Assembly (NCBI GenBank): GCA_003013855.2 | Contig: ML058408.1 | Span: forward strand, 8,099,356-8,163,355 | DNA: 64,000 bases | Direction: 5' to 3' | DNA from: Liriodendron chinense | Lineage: Eukaryota; Streptophyta; Magnoliopsida; Magnoliales; Magnoliaceae | Part shown: positions 33,182 to 45,340 of the stretch, piece by piece | Position numbering within the stretch: the first letter of the stretch is position 1 | Layout of the letters: every line of letters starts with the position of its first letter | Notes under the pieces: generated by a model | The model's input: only the letters and a program-made list of their open reading frames with translations | Told to the model about the DNA's origin: nothing | The model's database searches: none | Made by a program: the position numbers and the translations under genes

Positions 33182-35204
33182 TGAAATTGCGTCACTTTGA
33201 TAACGCTTGTGGATACGTATGCATGTGGAAGCTTAGAGGAGCAACTAGAATTATGGCTAAGTCCTAGAGGGGGGTGATTCAGACCTTTTTAAAAAAAAAA
33301 AATCACCTACTTAATAGGATTAACAATTAATACTAAGTAAGAACACTTTCGCTTCCAAGCCTAAGTGGATCTAATCACAAGACTAGCATATGATAAGCAA
33401 TAATCTACCTGGTCTAAGCATGCATAGAATAACATATAATTAAACTAATCAAGCACCTAATCTATGCAACATAAGTAGACTATATGAGAATGGATCATAA
33501 GGCTCAAGTCTACTCTAATTAGTGAACATACATCTTGTGTGTGAATTTCCCTATCTAGCACCTAACATACATTAGAATTAAGCATTTATAATTAAATAAT
33601 TAAACGCAATGCATAATAAGAAATATGCTCAAATACAATATTAAATACAACGATGTATAGTGGTTTGACTTTGGGTCCACTCCACTCCCGGTTCAAGTAC
33701 TCACCCCTTGAGCACACCAGCATTTACTAGGGAGTTTAAATCAGATTCCTCCCAACCTAGGTGTTTCAACTCGGATCCACGTAACCGTGGAGTTTACAGG
33801 TTTCTTCCAACTTATATGTTTACACTCGTGTTAGTGGCTCCCCTTGAAAACTTGTTTAAGCCTGACAAACGTGTCAAGGATCGCCAAACAATCCTGAAAT
33901 TTAGGCCTGACAAACGTGCCAATGATCAACAAACGCCCCTAGACTTTTAGGCTCAATTAACAAGCTAAGGATCAACAAATGCCTAGATCGTGTTTGACAA
34001 ACAAACTCTACACTCAATTCCCACTGGGAGTAGAGTGGATGGACTCAACACAAACTCATAACCTTTCTTATCAAATTTAAGCCCCATTGATGCACCGCTT
34101 CAATCAACTCTCTCGAGCTTCAATCAGCTCCCCTTTGTGCTCCCACGATCGTTGATGCCGCCGCTTTGCCAAGGCTTCAGCTCCAAGATCAGCTCCCTTG
34201 TACATGATCCTCCTTTGGAGATGCCCAAGGTGCTAGGAGATGGTGAATCCTCTACAAATGGTAGGAAATGAGTTTCCTAGATGAATAGACCTATTTGGAT
34301 TCCTAGGTGGTGTTTAAACAAGGATTTTACCTATGATCAAGGTGTCTAAACTCCTAGGAATCAAGAGGGAACAAGTTCATTCTCATTTGAACATTGAATG
34401 CACTAAGCTTGTGATGAACACAAAGAGAATGACTTGAATGGGTTAGGATTAGAGCTCTTAATGGTATGCAATTGTGGTAACTTATTACTCCTCAAAATCC
34501 TCTCTATATGCCCAAAAAATGCCTCTCCCATTTAAATAGAAAATTCTCAATGGTCATAAAACGGGCAGAAAATGGTCGCTTCAATATATCAAAATGTCAT
34601 TTCGATAGATTGGAGTGATCTTCGATAATCATTTCGATATATCAAAAAATCTGTCCAAAGAAATCAGCAAGTTGCTAGACATATTCCAGATATATCGAAA
34701 TGAGTTTCGATATATTGAAACACCAATTTTGATATATCGAAATGATCAATTCTATTGATCGAAGAAACTGTCTAGAGAGTTGGTAACTTGCTAGACAAAT
34801 TTCGATATATCGAAATGGCCATTCCGATCTATCGAAGTCCTATCGAAACTGGACTTCGATCTATTGAAGACCTATCGAAAACTGATGTTTAGCCTGATCT
34901 GTTTATAGCAGCTTCCACCTCTTATATTAACCTAATTTATCATATATTTTTTATATGATCTAAGGCTAATAGTAATGACTAAGGGTTTTCCTAGTTGGTC
35001 CAAGTCATCGAAGAGGTTTAGGGTGTTTTGGTTCAAAGCGTTGGGTTACCAAGGCATACCATTTACTTGTTCTTCTTTCTTGATGCTTCTAGTCCACTTG
35101 AATCTTCGGTCTTTAGCTTACTAAGGCTCAACCGACATTACAACTCAAGGACACGTGATTGAGAAATAAGGTGCACTAGTATGCCATAGAAAAGTACACT
35201 AACA
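33182..35204 (-). repeat. TE2 5' LTR
   Basis: 2,023 bp; in minus orientation it begins TGTTAGTGTACTTTTC and ends ...GACGCAATTTCA. Contains the second TCGATATATCGA cluster (about 34,575-34,875). Confidence 0.9.
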
Positions 35205-35882
35205 GAAAAGACAAAAAATGAAAGAAAAAAAGAACAAAAATGACAAGGGAAGCAGATCATACCAGGAATACTAGCTCGAGGACCCGAAGGACAGATGACT
35301 TGGCAACGGAAACCACTAAGGCAAGGACACAACGACAGTTCGATAGAGCTTGAACATCTACAGGTAGAATGTGAAGATTTAAGAAGAGGGGCGGGGGTAT
35401 TTATAGGCTTCCCTCCGCACCTCTCCTCCTTTGTACAACACCACATGTTAGCATGGGATTACCTCAAGCAGCGAAGCAACGCTTCAACCACCGAGCCCGT
35501 TCAACTGTTACGATAGGGTTCATCCGTATAAGGCATGACGCTTTGTTGGACCGAACAGACGTCATGTGCCCTCATGGGACAGGTCGAACAGAGATGCGAT
35601 AGATCACCTGACAAGATGCTGCCATATGTCAATCGCCTATTTGCCCGAGAACTGAAATGGCAGCTGTGTCCGTATGGGCAATGATGGCGACTCTTCGAAA
35701 TTCGAGCCCGCCTCATCATTCATCGGATCCCACCATTAAGCTGTAGATTTCGCTTTACAATTGGCAGCACCAAGCTCAAAATTTAATTTTTCAGAGTTCC
35801 CACACGACCACAAGACCACTTCGGTTGAACAAAGCCTTACTCTCAAGCCCTAGCAAGGTCGGCCTCGGGAGTAGGGGGCAAC
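35205..35882 (-). other. G2 antisense leader and promoter region
   Basis: Non-coding remainder of G2 between TE2 and the 3' LTR. On the minus strand cctataaatacccccgccc (about 35,390-35,408) is a TATA box, followed by a pyrimidine-rich leader that would have run into the ATG at 29,148. The right edge, gggagtagggggcaac at 35,868-35,882, is the polypurine tract for the plus-strand 3' LTR. Confidence 0.6.
35394..35408 (-). promoter_or_regulatory. Antisense TATA box for the G2 extra ORF
   Basis: cctataaataccccc on the minus strand. Equivalent to the antisense TATA boxes at 19,450 (G1) and 45,504 (G3). Confidence 0.6.
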
Positions 35883-36637
35883 TGTTGTGGGGAAATTTCG
35901 AGTTGGTCCACACATAAGAAGAAGCTCATAGTCCCAAGGGCCCAAAGTACAAGTCCTCGGCCCAGATTGAGCTGAGGAGATATGACAACGACCACAATTG
36001 ACTTCGATGACTGTGAGAGCAGAGAAAAACTATGGTATGGTCCTCAGCTAAGGCCAAGGACCAAGGACTTATCAATGACGCTCCATCCAGGGGGCACGCA
36101 CCACTGAAGTCCTCAGCTCTCACAAGGGAGGTCTACAATCTGAATCGGACCCCAAGTGAGGGAGCTCGGGTACCAAGCTCTCCAAGCAGGATCGACCGAC
36201 CACCTTCCAAAGTTGGTTCAAGATATCCAAGTGTATCTGGATATTCCGGGATCTACTTTTATTCTTAGTAGGACATTCCTGACACGATAGGAGGAAAAAT
36301 CTTTCCCTACCAGGACTCTACCGATGATCTTAGCTGTACTCAACTCTCCAAAAGCTTTCCCAAGTCCTATAAATAGGGCTTGGGTCTCTACCCTCAAGGT
36401 ACACGAAATCTTAGCCTTAAACCCCTTACTTTGATATTCCCGAGAACCTGACTTAAGCATCAGAAAGTTCCCAACCACTCAGCAGCACCTCCCCCCTGCC
36501 TACTCTGTCCTTCTCTTATAGGTCCGGTGAGTTCAAGAGGATCTTAAGCGTCCTTCATTCAAAGAAGACGAGAGAGTGAATGGTTGCAAGGCCAGTATCA
36601 TTAGACCTCATTAATTGTCAAGATTTGTGCCACAACA
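35883..36637 (+). repeat. G2 3' LTR
   Basis: 755 bp with perfect inverted ends TGTTGTGG and CCACAACA. A TATA box (ctataaatag) lies at 36,367-36,376. The polypurine tract abuts its start. No partner LTR is present in the window. Confidence 0.8.
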
Positions 36638-39600
36638 AATTTATATACCATAAGAAATCTCTTTCGGTGTCCACAAGAATGGTAAGGAACATCGAGCATA
36701 ATAGCTATCAATGGTCACAGTAGAGTTAAGATTTTTGTGATTGCAACCCATTTTCCTTTGGCCCATCAAGACAAGTTTTCGTGTGAGACCTGATTTTTGA
36801 GATCCATGTGTCTATTTGATAAAAGGTCTATTTGATAAAAGCTTACTTGAGGCTTATAGAACTTTCCAAGCACTTTGTGACAAACTCCAAGATCACCTAC
36901 ATTAGATTAAAAAAGAAAAGAAAAAAAAATTTGAGGACTTAGACCACACTTTATTATTGTAGTTTCTACTCGCTCGATAATAGGTGAGTAAAAATTACTC
37001 ACCCACCTGGTTTGAGTCTTTTATGCTGTAAGATTTATTAGGGTTATCTCCTTATTCTCAAGCAAACTCACCTAGGTGGGGTGCCCACACCTACAATGGT
37101 GTACATACAAAACAATACTTAGGCCGATTTAATCATCAGTTAGACCACGAAAATTTGAAGGGTTTTAGGTGGTGTACATTCTTTTAATGTGGCCACACCT
37201 TCTAGTTGGATTGGCCTATTTTTTTTTTTTTTTGTATGATCAAAATTATGAGATGCATGATTTGGTTGGATATAATACGAACACCATGTGGGGCTCACAA
37301 TGCGTTAAGAAATATAATAACAGGGACATTTTAGTCGTTTTATTCGCAAAACTTAAAGAGGTGGAAGCATTATTCGGTAAAGTCACAGGTCTGTGAGGAG
37401 TTTTAATTTTATATTTTTATTTTTTATTTTTTATTTTTTATTTTATCTATATAAGTCCCAATTACATTTCTTTTCCGCCTTTGAATAGGTGTTTTGAACA
37501 ACCATCCCATCTGAAGAGCGTTCATTTTGAAAATCCAGTTAGCCCCGGAAGCTTGTGGTCATCTTAACAATCAAGCGGCCCCATATATCCCCGCCCAGTA
37601 GCTAGGGCTGTCAGTGGGCCGGGCTCATGCTCGGTGGATGTCATCCGACCATCCCTGACCATGGGCCGAAGTAAGAAATAATGGGACTGGATTTGAGCTC
37701 AGACCAGGCCTCAAAGTAAAAAATGTTGCTCAAGCTATACCCATGCGTGGACAACCACGTCAGGCCCGAAAATCAGGGAACAGGGCAGCAGGCAGCCGAC
37801 CTAAAAATTAAAAGCCAAGTGCGGACCATGGTGGGCTGGGAAGCCAATGGGCCACCCAGACGGTTTACAGCCCTCCTAAAACCCACTTTCTTACAGGTAG
37901 ATTGGCTGGGCCACATGTAACTGGGCCAACCAATTTCTCAAATGGGTTTTAACCACAGTTAGAATACCGTGGGCCTCGTTTGTGATAGAAAATGAGACCC
38001 GTTAGACAAATAGGTCTGGGCTGATATCAACCCTACCGACCTGACTCACTAATAAGACGCCTATAAATAGTATGAAAAAAAAAAAAGAAAAAAAAAGTGC
38101 TTGTGCCGTCTGAGCTTTCTTAGACGGTGACGATGCACAAAGGAATGAGTCCAGATAATTAAACACATGAATTGAGCAAGGCATGAGCCTAATAATTGGA
38201 ATTAGGTTGGGATATGGACCCATATAAAAGATTGGACGGGCTCCAGTTCATGGTTCGGAGACAGGCTTGGGTTTTTGACTTATTGGCCTCTTCGGCAATT
38301 GGTTTGGACTAGGTCTCGACATCTCAGCCCAGCCCACCATGGGGTTGGACTTGGATCCAATTTACACTGTTAGCCTGTGACCAAAACTGATTTTCAAATC
38401 TTATTGCCTAACGAATGACTCTATAATAACAAATAAGACGGTGACGAGATTTGAATTAGTGAAAAAGGATAAATAATATCAATGTAAAATTACTAAAAAG
38501 GCCATGGACGTATAATATCAATCAACTCGACCCCATTATAGTTCTTAATCAAATCATGTCATCCATGCTTACCTGGATAAAAAAACTAATAGAAAATCCA
38601 TTTTCGATTGGTTAATACATCCCAATCTCATTTCAAGCTTATCCCTCTTTTGGAGGTAACCTAATATTAATTAATTTTTTTTTTCAATTAGCAGTTTTAT
38701 GTTCTTATCTTGTTTAATTAATTAACATTGATAAGGAAGTGATTTTAGTTTCAGTTAGTTGAAACCCTTAAAGTTTCCTTCCAGGATGTCTTTCACGTGG
38801 CCGCATCTTGACCACTGGTCATCCATAAGATGCCATCTTAGCCATGCGATGAGCCGCTACGTGGTGATAATCAGTGGGTAAAACACGTGTACATGTGAAA
38901 TACCGTCATCCTTGGGCCTACCCTCGATGATCGGAGACGTTCATCAAGTGGGCCCCAATAGGGATGACCAAGGATGAAAAATTCACATCAGTCATTCAAG
39001 AATACTGTCTGTTTGCGTGGCCGGAGCTCACCAGATCATTTAATCAGAGAGATTTCGTGCACTGTGGCCCACCCAGAGAACGGTAGAGTGGAGTTCTTGT
39101 GGACGACGATTTGAGGGACTACTTGAAACCCATTATGTTGCCTATGTGTCATGCATTATATGCAGAGCAGCAGCAATTAAACGTTTTAAGTGATATCGTG
39201 TGGACCATGTGGGGCCCAGATAGTTCCGACCGCTCTCACAAATGAGGATGGAATATGGTCAAATAAGCCATCCCCACCTTTTATTAAAAAAAAAAAAAAA
39301 ATGCATATGCATTTGTTTGGAATTCAAATGAGCTTCTTTATTAGCATAGAATATTTTAATAATAAGAGGAGCACACAACAAAAGAACAAAAGTCCATCAA
39401 ATGGGTTGTGTTGATTGATTGTGAAGCACCAAAATCTCATACAACGAAGCTTGTTGCATAGATGCCATCTGAGTGTTGCATGCTTGTAACCTTGTTCACC
39501 ACATTTTAACATTAAAAAAAAAAAAAAAAAAAAAACACACAACTCGTCTTATTAAAGTAAACCCCCCACGTTTTATTTACTATTATATTTATTGAAATGT

Positions 39601-40383
39601 ATGCTGCTCCATCTTTGGAGTTTAATCAAAAGAGTGGCCACTAAGTAAGCTGAGATTAGGGTAAGGCGATCTGCGCGAGGATGACTTGAGATGCAGTCTG
39701 CTCCACAGGTGCCCACATGGCACACGGTGGTGTGAGATCTGAGCCGTTCATCTAGTGGGGCTCTATGCATATACCCTAACAAATCAGGCTGGTCTATTTA
39801 TTAGAATGGCCATAAAGAGTCGGCTGGTCTGTATTTGATGTAAACATGCAAGCGCCTGCATGATGCAGCATGTGACCCATCTGATGAATGGCCCGGATGT
39901 CACATAAGAGTTGCAAGTGGGCAACTTGTTCTGCGAATATAGCCTATTCGGGCCTAACCCCGCGCAGATATCCGTAGATTTATCAAGAAAGAAATAGACA
40001 AGTAACGATCATGTTGGTGTTTTATTAATGAAAAAAAAAAAAAATGCAGTGACCGGATATTTTAGTTTGACCAAAACGAGTAAAAGTTACGTACCAAAAC
40101 CGGCCAAAATATATGTGAAATCTGATGTTTTAAAGAGAATAATGAATGAATCGATTGTGAAATCTGATGTTTTAATGAGTCACTCCTCAAAATTACACAA
40201 GGGTGCTTTCTTGCAATAATGGTCCATTTTACGGAGGGTTCTGATAATCCCATTCCCAGCTATGAGAATTAAGTCTTTTTTATTTGTTCAGAATGGCGAT
40301 GGAAGCACATTTCCGAGGATGGATGGTTTTCCATTCGGTTGGCTGCTCCTCCCAAGCAATTAAAAATGCGTGGGTGTGAGGTT
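36638..40383. other. Intergenic DNA, low repeat content, no gene recognised
   Basis: Contains poly-A/T runs (37,221, 38,072, 39,286, 39,513, 40,030), an ATTTTTT minisatellite at 37,408-37,445, and decayed repeats rich in GTGGGCCC and GATCTGAGCCGTTCATC. A stretch from 37,603 beginning tagggctgtcagtgggccgg resembles ends of hAT-type MITEs, but no matching inverted end was found. Frames here are short and lack recognisable domains. Confidence 0.4.
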
Positions 40384-40977
40384 TGTTGGAAACAGACGCC
40401 TCAATCACTTTTGCGCAGAGGCCATCGGCCGGTCGATGGGAGTGTCCGACCGGCCAGCCACATAGTGTAAACAGGCAGCAATGCTGCTGTCCGATTTTTT
40501 GCCCATTCGGCCGGTCGGTAGGGGTGTCCGACCAGTCGGACGACCGGTCGACAATGTCCTAGTGCAACATGGATTTGCGCGGTTTCCTTGCGCAAGAAGT
40601 TTCTAAATCCGGTTTTTCTTCCTTTTTAAGGGGGATCACGAGATTAGATGTTTCCAAGGTTGCAAAGGGGATTGAGGGAGCTTCTAGGTGAGAGAAAGAA
40701 CTTGGAGAAGAGGGTTTTCTTCTTGGGTAAGCTTGGGATTTCTCCTGTGGATTTAGGTTTTGGGTTTTGGGTTTCATCTCTTATAACTTCTGATATTATA
40801 GTGGATTGTTGTCGCTTTGTGCCGTGGTTTTTTACCCGTGAGAGGTTTTTCCACGTTAAATTCGGATTGTTTATGTGTGGGTGATTGCATGCATTGTGTG
40901 GATTGTTTGATTGAATTTCCTGTTTGTGATCGGCTTTGCTTCCGCTGCCGGCCCTCCTATCCCAACAAGGTTTAGCT
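40384..40977 (+). mobile_element. Copia-type solo LTR
   Basis: 594 bp with inverted ends TGTTGG and CCAACA and a perfect 5-bp duplication AGGTT at 40,379-40,383 and 40,978-40,982. It has the U5 signature tgtgccgtggttttttaccc plus ccacgtta near 40,815-40,858. The U3 carries GACCGGTC-type palindromes at 40,425-40,555. No primer site follows, so this is a recombination-derived solo LTR. Confidence 0.88.
40425..40555. promoter_or_regulatory. GACCGGTC-type cluster in the Copia solo LTR
   Basis: ggccggtcgatgg, gtccgaccggcc, ggccggtcggta, gtccgaccagtcgg and gaccggtcgac occur within 130 bases at the start of the LTR, in U3 position. Confidence 0.6.
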
Positions 40978-41007
40978 CTTTTGCTTCTACTTGTGCAGAA
41001 GAGTGAC

Positions 41008-41559
41008 GAGAGCAGATTAGGTGAGAACCCGACATCACCTAAGACGGTGCGGCACTTACCGTGGGTTTACTGTAGGACCCACCTTGATGTATGTATTATT
41101 TATCTACACCATCCACCCATTTTTCTAGATCATTTTAGTGTATTATCCAAAAATTTAATAAGATCCAATCATCAGTTAGACCATTCCATAAGAAACAGCG
41201 GTGATTGACTGTCCCACCATTAAAAACTTCTTAGGGCTCAAATTAATGTTTTTGTAGTGTTTATTTACCATCAAATCTGTTGATAAGGTCACGTAAGCCT
41301 GGATGAAGGTAGAAAACAAATACCATCATGATCCAAAACATTTGTTGCCCATTAATGGTCAATCACTATCATTTCTTTTTGGTATGATACACCTGTAATT
41401 GGATCTACTTCATTTTTAGAATAATACTGTAGAATGATCTGAAAAAACGGATGGACGGAGTGTATACATAATAAATGCATTAAGGTGGGGCCCACCATAA
41501 TCCCACGGTAAGGGCCGCACTGTCTTAGGTGAGGCCGGGGTCTCACCCAATCCGCTCTC
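41008..41559. mobile_element. Foldback MITE, MULE-type, with 9-bp target duplication
   Basis: 552 bp. The ends GAGAGCAGATTAGGTGAGA and, inverse, GAGAGCGGATTGGGTGAGA begin a terminal inverted repeat. It runs through CACCTAAGAC(G/A)GTGCGGC and GTGGG(C/A)CC into the interior, so the two halves are inverse copies of each other. Flanking 9-mers are aagagtgac (40,999-41,007) and aagagtgag (41,560-41,568), as expected for Mutator-like elements. No coding capacity. It inserted 30 bases right of the solo LTR. Confidence 0.8.
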
Positions 41560-41639
41560 AAGAGTGAGATCCCCTCTCTACGCACAGCCGCGCATGCGGA
41601 CTCGGACTCTGTAGTGGCCCCTCCGGTGCTGAGGTCAGT

Positions 41640-42075
41640 AACTGGTCGGTAAGTATGCATTTTATCCATGTCATCCATCCATTTTGCCAGCTCATCTAAG
41701 GGGCATTAGCCCAAAAATGAGGCAGATCCAAATCTCAGGTGGACCACACCACAGGAAACAATGGTGATTGAATGCCCACCACTAAAAACTTCTTGGGGCC
41801 ACAAAAGTTTTGGATCAAGCTGATATTTGTGCTTTCCCATTCATCCCGGTCTATGTGACCTAATCAAGAGGTTAGGATGGCAAATAAACATTACATTGAG
41901 TCCTAGGAATTTTTTAATGATGAGCGTTCAATCACCGTGGTTTCCTATCATGCCGTCCCCTTGAGATTTGGATTTGCTTAGCTCATGTCCTAAAATCAGC
42001 GACAAAAATAAATGAACCGTACGGAAAAACATACATTATAGTAGAGCCCACAGTACCAACGGTCACTATTGAACC
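41640..42075. mobile_element. Second foldback MITE of related family
   Basis: Shares gatccaaatctcaggtgga, accacaccacaggaaacaat and cttggggccacaaaag with the same general family as 41,008-41,559. Its right half repeats these in inverse orientation (caccgtggtttcctatcatg and others). Ends and target duplication could not be fixed. Confidence 0.6.
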
Positions 42076-42780
42076 CGAGTTCCTAGCATGAGGAAACTGT
42101 TTGAGACATCCGAGCCATGTGTCAGGTGGCCTAAATACTATTTAGTGGCTGATATCCACATTTGTGACCGAGGATGAATAATATTCTTAGCACCCGTTAC
42201 AACGGCTATTACAACCAAATGTTCACTCGCCCCTTGGGTTACACATCAATGTGGGGCCCACTTGAACTGGCCAAACCTCTATAGCTATTTACAGACCTGT
42301 GTGTGAATCCATTGTTTACCTTATATAGCATGAGATTTGCTAGGCGCACATGTGTGTCCAAATATGCCAGCCTGGCAAACGAGTGAAAATCTATTGATAT
42401 AAATCTCATGCCAGGCAGAAAGAAGAATTCACTCTTTTCTCCTCTTTATTTTACATCAATAAGAGTACGGATAAAAAAATTTGGAGAAAATAAAAATAAA
42501 AATAAGTCATTACCCGGAGCTTCTGATTCTAACCATAGAACTTATGTCACCAAAAAATCCCCATTCTTATTTGGACTTTGATTGCAATGAACTAAAGTTC
42601 GCTACAAATAACTGCTCCCGGTGCTCTACTTTAATTTTGAGTCAAGGGAAAAAAACCGTGTAGCTGAAATAACTCACTCAAAACACATTTTAAAGGATTA
42701 TGCGGTATGATCGGATCAAATAAGCCCTTATGGAATGAATACTCAGCTGCTTGTGAACCGTCAGGTGCTTTCTTATTCAA
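42076..42780. other. Intergenic, no gene recognised
   Basis: Contains a short inverted repeat: catgagatttgctagg near 42,329 and aaatctcatgccagg near 42,403. Otherwise unremarkable. Confidence 0.4.
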
Positions 42781-42784
42781 TGTT

Positions 42785-42930
42785 TGTCAATACCATGCCA
42801 GGCTGAAACATCTATAGTCACATCACAATGTAGCCACCCCCACTATGGGAATCGATGCCATGACCTCTGTGTTGAAACGAGGCTATCTTCACTCAGTCTG
42901 CCACTTGAGCTATGGACCTGGGTGGCAAAC
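42785..42930 (-). mobile_element. Candidate tRNA-derived SINE head
   Basis: On the minus strand tagctcaagtgg (42,901-42,912) fits an RNA polymerase III A box, and ggcatcgattccc (42,847-42,859) fits a B box 41 bases further on. The sequence around them resembles a decayed tRNA. The 3' tail and target duplication were not identified, so this could be an old tRNA pseudogene. Confidence 0.5.
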
Positions 42931-43284
42931 TTAATTAGTGGACCACCTTTATCTTTGGGCAATAACATCTACACACCATAAGGTCTACTTATGAATGTCA
43001 TGGATATTTCACCTGTTTCATGTGATGGCATCTGCACTAACTGATTTATACATGCGTCTGGGCTTAGCAAAGCTCCTGTGTGTGTCTTGCTCTAACTCAC
43101 CCTCGCTGTATGTGTCTGTTAAAAGTTAGGGCTATTTTGGTGCTGCCAAAAGATTGATCCAACTAGTTTAATTCTCAATCCAGCACTACATGTTAGCCAC
43201 TTTCCCACATACAAGGAAGGTGGTGATAAATCACTGACTTCCCAGGGTGTGGGTGATTTCCTCCCTGGCTTAGGATGTGGGCAG

Positions 43285-43321
<37 letters not shown>

Positions 43322-44541
43322 GTTATTTCTACTTTTTCTCTCCTTTTTAAGGAGACTAGGTTTTAATGTATTTTGTTGGTGAGAAGAGAAGCTTCCTACT
43401 TACCTTCTGGAAAAAAAAAATCATTGGTTTCTCCAACAAATTTTTTCAAAGGATTTGCACGAGGACTGTTTCTACTATAACGACAATCATTTTAACAAAT
43501 TAAAAAATAATGGAAAGTTAGCAGCAGCCAGATAAGACCTAAGTGCTACATCTGGAAGTTCCATGCATCTACGGATCCTTGTGATTGTGTGTGTGGAATA
43601 TGGAGTGATTTCTTTTTGAGCGAATCATCTGTTTGAAGTGGTGCAAAAAGCAAAAACCAAATGAGCCTGGTTATCATTTTCCTCTTTTCTACCTGGGAAC
43701 AATATTTCCTTTACTTCAGCCACTTCCCAAATAAGAAAAACCATTATTTGAGGGATAAAAAAGCACTCAGACCCACTTCATGAGGTTCCTCCATCCATTC
43801 ATATCCTATGTAGTAAAAAAGTATTTTGGGGTTAATACTTTTCAACTTTGGACACGATAGATCAATTTAACATCAAAGTTTAAACTGCCTTTTTTTTTCT
43901 TCTTTTTTTTTTTTCTTGAAGAGGAGGATTTATTCGTGAAGTCGCCCATTTCTTGTACATTCTATATTGGGTCCTCATTCATGACAAGTAGGGAATGTGT
44001 TTAGGTAATGCACGTTGTGTTTGTAGAAAGTTCCTGTCTCATATTGGTTACCGAAGAGGAATTCTAATTCTGAATAATGTCCTCCCATTCAAAAGCCAAT
44101 GATCACGGCCAAGATTGTTTGATCATAAATCGACAGTGGACTGATTAGATGAATGTTTTGATCTCCAGCTAGGTACACCTTGTGTGTACAAGATCTTGAT
44201 TTACATCAGGACTTAGTGAAATTTATGCATCCAGCTGATGGATGGATTGCAGGAAAAAAAAAACAAAAAACAAAAAAAAAGGAAAAGGGAAGGAACATGC
44301 ACTTGGGAACCAACTGGCAAAGAGAGGGAACGGTCTTATCATTTACCCCTAGTTAATAGAAAAAAAGATAAAAAAAAGAAGAGAAAGGTGTGTGATGCTG
44401 GACCTTCCATTGCGTCCCCGATCGGTGACACATGGGTGATGGTTCACCACCATTTTAAAAATTGTGGTAGGTCATCCACCGTACATGTGCGGCAATCCAG
44501 AATCTTTTTTTTCAATCATGGGACCTACTGTGGATGCATGG
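42931..44541. other. Intergenic, no gene recognised
   Basis: Contains a poly-T run at about 43,287-43,316 and A-rich stretches at 44,253-44,285 and 44,360-44,380. A 187-codon frame starting at 44,238 crosses into the G3 LTR and is chance. The left target site of G3 (CATGG) is at 44,537-44,541. Confidence 0.4.
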
Positions 44542-45138
44542 TGATGTCACCGACGTCTATTACCAGACGAGGCCAGAATGGATTTCACCTTGAGGATGAT
44601 CATAACTTGATTTGGATAACAACGAATGATTTAGATCTTGGCTATAGATCCTGCAAAACACAACCAAGGCTAGGAGGTTGTCGGGGACCGATCGTTAGTC
44701 CTCCGATGCCTAAGTCAGAAAAATTATCCTTGGATCAAATAAACTTCTTTAGAGAATTGATATTGTTTACCCATTATGAAGATTCCTTTTCCTCTTTATA
44801 GATGTTGGAGGAACTATTTTAGGCTGTAATCTCGGCTGACATATTGGGAGTGTATCTCGATACCGCGCGATCTCCGGGGACCATGATTCTCGTTCCTGCA
44901 ACGAATCAGGGATAAGGTCGTTCATTTCCATCATTTCCATTATGGATATCCAACCACTCGAATCCTCTGATCAGCAAAAATACGAATTGAACTTATTCAC
45001 GACAAATGGATGAAGCAGACCTTCCGTCTGTCGTTGGTTCACTCCACAGCTATTGTGACTTCGATCGTATTTGACCTCGGTAGTGAGAATAGTTACCCGA
45101 AGTCTCTCTTCAGCTCGTTCCAGGTTTTACCCATAACA
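44542..45138 (-). repeat. G3 3' LTR
   Basis: 597 bp; in minus orientation begins TGTTATGGGTAAAACC. A TATA box (ctataaagagg) lies at 44,793-44,803. Beyond its right end the minus strand carries the polypurine tract agcaggggggctcc (45,139-45,152). Confidence 0.9.
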
Positions 45139-45340
45139 GGAGCCCCCCTGCTCTCGAGAGAGACCTATCTAACTCGGGAGCATTTTTGGATGGATAAGGT
45201 CCGAGCCAAAATTTGGCGATACCGTCAACACGTTTAGGCAGTAATACCGCATTTATTGAGGCTTTTCGAATTTTGAAAAAATTGCCATGATGAGCGTACG
45301 ACCCCGTAGGCTTTTTGCTTTGTAGACAAACGAAATGATG

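Larger units (their letters stand above)
29164..35204 (-). mobile_element. TE2: second gag-only Copia element, minus strand
   Basis: 6,041 bp. The 5' LTR lies at 33,182-35,204 and the 3' LTR at 29,164-31,189, both about 2.0 kb and homologous to TE1 LTRs. The internal region is about 2.0 kb with only gag, as in TE1. The primer site (tggtatcaaagc) and polypurine tract are present. The flanking five bases (gagca and gaaaa) do not match, so the target duplication has decayed or was lost. It inserted into the leader of the G2 antisense gene. Its U3 carries TCGATATATCGA instead of GACCGGTC. Confidence 0.9.
24058..36637 (+). mobile_element. G2: 5'-truncated Tat-lineage element with two nested insertions
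   Basis: It starts abruptly inside RNase H and continues through integrase, an antisense extra gene and a complete 3' LTR (35,883-36,637). It is interrupted by solo LTR B (24,581-25,908) and by TE2 (29,164-35,204). All 5' parts (LTR, gag, protease, RT) are absent. The left edge abuts G0 gag in head-to-head orientation, so a deletion or rearrangement is likely. Confidence 0.85.

Noticed and set aside
37603..38390. hAT-type MITE
   Set aside because: The left end tagggctgtcagtgggccgg is suggestive, but no inverted partner end or 8-bp duplication was found; only mentioned in the intergenic entry.
44238..44801. 187-residue protein gene
   Set aside because: Starts in A-rich intergenic DNA and crosses the G3 target site and LTR border; composition is that of non-coding DNA.
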